Positions 61,987-64,000 of a DNA stretch of 64,000 bases are shown here, in pieces (positions within the stretch are counted from its first letter, which is position 1; every line of letters begins with the position of its first letter). The translations under genes and the position numbers were made by a program. Below the pieces are notes generated by a model. It had not been told where the DNA came from, did not search any database, and saw only the letters and a program-made list of their open reading frames with translations. Source of the stretch: Pseudomonas versuta (GTDB taxonomy: Bacteria; Pseudomonadota; Gammaproteobacteria; Pseudomonadales; Pseudomonadaceae); NCBI RefSeq assembly GCF_001294575.1, contig NZ_CP012676.1:1798001-1862000 (forward strand), in the 5' to 3' direction.

Positions 61987-62112
61987 TACAACGCTGGTAG
62001 ATGCACTCAGAACAGACCGTATAACAATAACCAAGGATTCACTCATTCTGATGCCGGTCCTGCCTTGGCTCTCGCCACCGACCGGAATATTTCTTCAAGG
62101 AGTCTTTCTCCC

Positions 62113-63681
62113 GTGAACAGTTACGTAAAGACGGCGCTGGCCGTCGTAATGTCGGCGTGCACAGTGTCGGTGGCAGTCGCGCAAGACAAGGTCATCAGAG
62201 TTGGCCTCAATGGTGACATCCGCAGCACCGACCCGGGCGTCAACCGCGACGACAACACCGATGCGGTGATGATGCATATCGTCGAAGGGCTGGTGGCGTA
62301 TCGCGAAGACACCAGCATCGCGCCACTGCTTGCCAGTGCGGTCGACATATCGCCGGACGGCCTGCGCTACACCTTTACCCTGCGTGACGGGGTGCGCTTT
62401 CAAAATGGTCAGTCATTGACGGCCAGGGATGTGCAATGGACCTGGCAACGTTACCTGGACCCCAAGACCCAGTGGCGCTGTCTGGCGGAGTTCGATGGCC
62501 GCGGGGCGGCGAAAATTGTCGATGTGACCACCCCCGACCCGAAAACCGTGGTGTTCCAGCTAGACCAGGCCAACGGCTTGTTTCTGGCTGCAATGGCCCG
62601 CCCGGATTGCGCCGGCAGCGGCATAGTGCACCCGGACTCCCTGGCCGCCGATGGCAGTTGGCGCGCACCGATTGGCACCGGGCCGTTCAGCCTGGGCAAA
62701 TGGCAGAAAGGCCAGTACATCGAGCTGGATCGCTTCAAGGACTACACCCCGCGCGCCGAGGCCGAGGCGGACGGTTACACCGGCAACAAGCAGGCGTTTG
62801 TCGACAAGGTGCGGTTCGAGGTGATCCCCGATTCGGCGTCGGCCAAGGCCGCGTTACTGTCAGGTGGCGTGGACCTGCTGCCGGACGTGACGGCGATGGA
62901 TGCTGCACAGCTCAAGCAGGTCAAGAACCTGCAGATACAGGTCAGCCCGATCATGACCATCAGCGGCCTGCTGTTCCAGACCACTGACCCGCTGCTCAAG
63001 GACGTGCGTATTCGCCGTGCGGTGGCGCTGTCCCTGGATTACGCGCAGATGGTGGCGGCGTTGTCCGATGGCTTGTCGGTGGTCAACAACTCGGTGATTC
63101 CTACTGCCAGTCCCTATTACGACGCCACCGCCCACCAGGGCTACACCTACAACCTCGACGAGGCCCGACGCCTGTTGAAAGAGGCGGGTTATGGCGGCGA
63201 AAAAATCCGCATGCTGGTCAACAAGCGCTACCCGCAGATGTTCGATATGGGCTTGCTCAGCCAGGCCATGGCCCAGGCGGCCGGGCTCAATATCGAGATG
63301 GAAACCCTGGAGTGGGGCACGCAACTGGAGCGCTACCAGACCGGCAGTTACCAGATGATGTCGTTTTCATATTCGGGGCGCTTTGATGCGGCGCAAAGCT
63401 ATGAGTCTGTCATCGGCGACAAGCAAAAGGAGCCGCGCAAAGTCTGGGACAACCCCCAGGCCCTGGCGATATTGCGCGAGGCCCAGCGTGAGGTAGACCC
63501 CGCCAAACGCCAGCCACTGTTCGACAAGCTTCACACCCTGATGCTCACGGATGTGCCGATGGTGGTCATCTACAACGGTACAGCCATCGGCGCCATGGGC
63601 CAGCGCGTTGAAGGTTACCGCTCCTGGCCCGTTGCCAAGCCGCGCCTGTGGGGCGTGAAGCTGGCCGACACTTCCAAGTAA
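62113..63681 (+). CDS. Peptide/opine-type ABC transporter substrate-binding protein
   Basis: 522-residue SBP_bac_5 (DppA/OppA-type) protein. The GTG start at 62113 has AAGGAG ten bases before it; the signal peptide is VKTALAVVMSACTVSVAVAQ. Family landmarks are IVEGLVAYREDTSIAPLLAS, YTFTLRDGVRFQNGQSLTAR, IGTGPFSLGKWQKGQYIELD and VRIRRAVALSLDYAQMV. Periplasmic receptor for a small peptide, opine, or similar compound. It is followed after 11 bases by the first permease gene; the hydrolase upstream suggests the ligand is esterified or amide-linked. Confidence 0.88.
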   Translation: MNSYVKTALAVVMSACTVSVAVAQDKVIRVGLNGDIRSTDPGVNRDDNTDAVMMHIVEGLVAYREDTSIAPLLASAVDISPDGLRYTFTLRDGVRFQNGQSLTARDVQWTWQRYLDPKTQWRCLAEFDGRGAAKIVDVTTPDPKTVVFQLDQANGLFLAAMARPDCAGSGIVHPDSLAADGSWRAPIGTGPFSLGKWQKGQYIELDRFKDYTPRAEAEADGYTGNKQAFVDKVRFEVIPDSASAKAALLSGGVDLLPDVTAMDAAQLKQVKNLQIQVSPIMTISGLLFQTTDPLLKDVRIRRAVALSLDYAQMVAALSDGLSVVNNSVIPTASPYYDATAHQGYTYNLDEARRLLKEAGYGGEKIRMLVNKRYPQMFDMGLLSQAMAQAAGLNIEMETLEWGTQLERYQTGSYQMMSFSYSGRFDAAQSYESVIGDKQKEPRKVWDNPQALAILREAQREVDPAKRQPLFDKLHTLMLTDVPMVVIYNGTAIGAMGQRVEGYRSWPVAKPRLWGVKLADTSK

Positions 63682-63692
63682 GGCGTACAGCT

Positions 63693-64000
63693 ATGTTTCG
63701 ATTCATATTGCACAGGCTCGGCATGGCGGTGCCGACCCTGCTGCTGATCTCGGTGATTGTATTTGCCTTGATCCGCCTGATACCCGGCGACCCGGCGTTG
63801 CTGATGCTCGGTGACATGGCCGACCCGCAAAGCCTGGCCGACATGCGCAGCAGCCTGGGGCTGGATCACTCGGTGGTGAGCCAGTACCTGATCTGGATCA
63901 AGTCGGTGCTCAGTGGCGACCTGGGGGTGTCCATCAGCAGTCGCCAGCCAGTGCTGGAGTTGCTGGTTGAGCGCTTCAGCGTCAGCGCCACGGTGGTGCT
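63693..64000 (+). CDS. Peptide-type ABC transporter permease, 5' part (runs off window)
   Basis: The first 102 residues are visible: FRFILHRLGMAVPTLLLISV leads into IRLIPGDPALLMLGDMADPQ and YLIWIKSVLSGDLGVSISSR, the classical DppB/OppB N-terminus with first helix, periplasmic loop and conserved GDLG. The gene continues past base 64000. It is expected to be followed by a DppC-type permease and ATPase gene(s). Confidence 0.9.
   Translation, partial: MFRFILHRLGMAVPTLLLISVIVFALIRLIPGDPALLMLGDMADPQSLADMRSSLGLDHSVVSQYLIWIKSVLSGDLGVSISSRQPVLELLVERFSVSATVV

Overview
The window looks like a chromosomal segment of a fluorescent-group Pseudomonas. The evidence is a Pseudomonas-type cis/trans fatty acid isomerase, nfuA, a B12-riboswitch-led cbtBA-cobE-cobM cluster, a very MexEF-OprN-like RND operon, the common Pseudomonas REP sequence (GTAGGAGCGAGCTTG), and high-GC codon use. 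No tRNA, rRNA, CRISPR array or phage module was seen.

Layout. (1) 0-5 kb: end of cti, nfuA, then a minus-strand cobalt/cobalamin operon behind a cobalamin riboswitch. (2) 5-12 kb: a plus-strand signalling island (CHASE3/GAF hybrid kinase with three receiver domains, CheR-like methyltransferase, CheB-like methylesterase, REC-kinase, CheY-like regulator) with a divergent CheY-like regulator. (3) 12-25.7 kb: TPR protein, mexEF-oprN-like pump, TonB receptor, exported alpha/beta hydrolase, and a fused mannitol-1-phosphate phosphatase/dehydrogenase. (4) 25.7-28.5 kb: gene graveyard with an Ldh2-family reductase pseudogene, an IS110 transposase with an amber stop, and truncated MHS-transporter and DHDPS-family genes. 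These resemble parts of a hydroxyproline catabolic locus. (5) 28.9-45.4 kb: accessory island on the minus strand with two tandem RHS/TccC-like proteins of identical length and different C-terminal tips (one F-box-like), a probable RiPP locus (41-residue precursor, stand-alone YcaO, cystathionine-synthase-like PLP enzyme), and two paralogous proteins of unknown function. (6) 45.8-49.6 kb: a broken GntR/AraC chimera, a small conserved protein, MFS, HxlR and GNAT genes. (7) 49.7-60 kb: TetR and a seven-gene siderophore uptake operon (two YbtP/Q-like fused ABC proteins, two FecCD permeases, ATPase, binding lipoprotein, TonB receptor with a Fur-box-like site). (8) 60-64 kb: LysR divergent from an alpha/beta hydrolase and a peptide/opine-type ABC transporter that runs off the window.

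The most interesting element is the RiPP locus at 39.7-42.5 kb. A tiny gene too short for ordinary gene calling encodes a peptide with a Cys-Cys pair at its very N-terminus and an acidic C-terminal half. It is followed by an intrinsic terminator and then by ycaO and a PLP-enzyme gene. This resembles the leaderless, follower-peptide organisation of bottromycin precursors, but the enzyme set is different. The function of the product is not known; the neighbouring RHS proteins and paralogous unknown proteins suggest an accessory toxin or interaction island inserted into a decayed catabolic locus.
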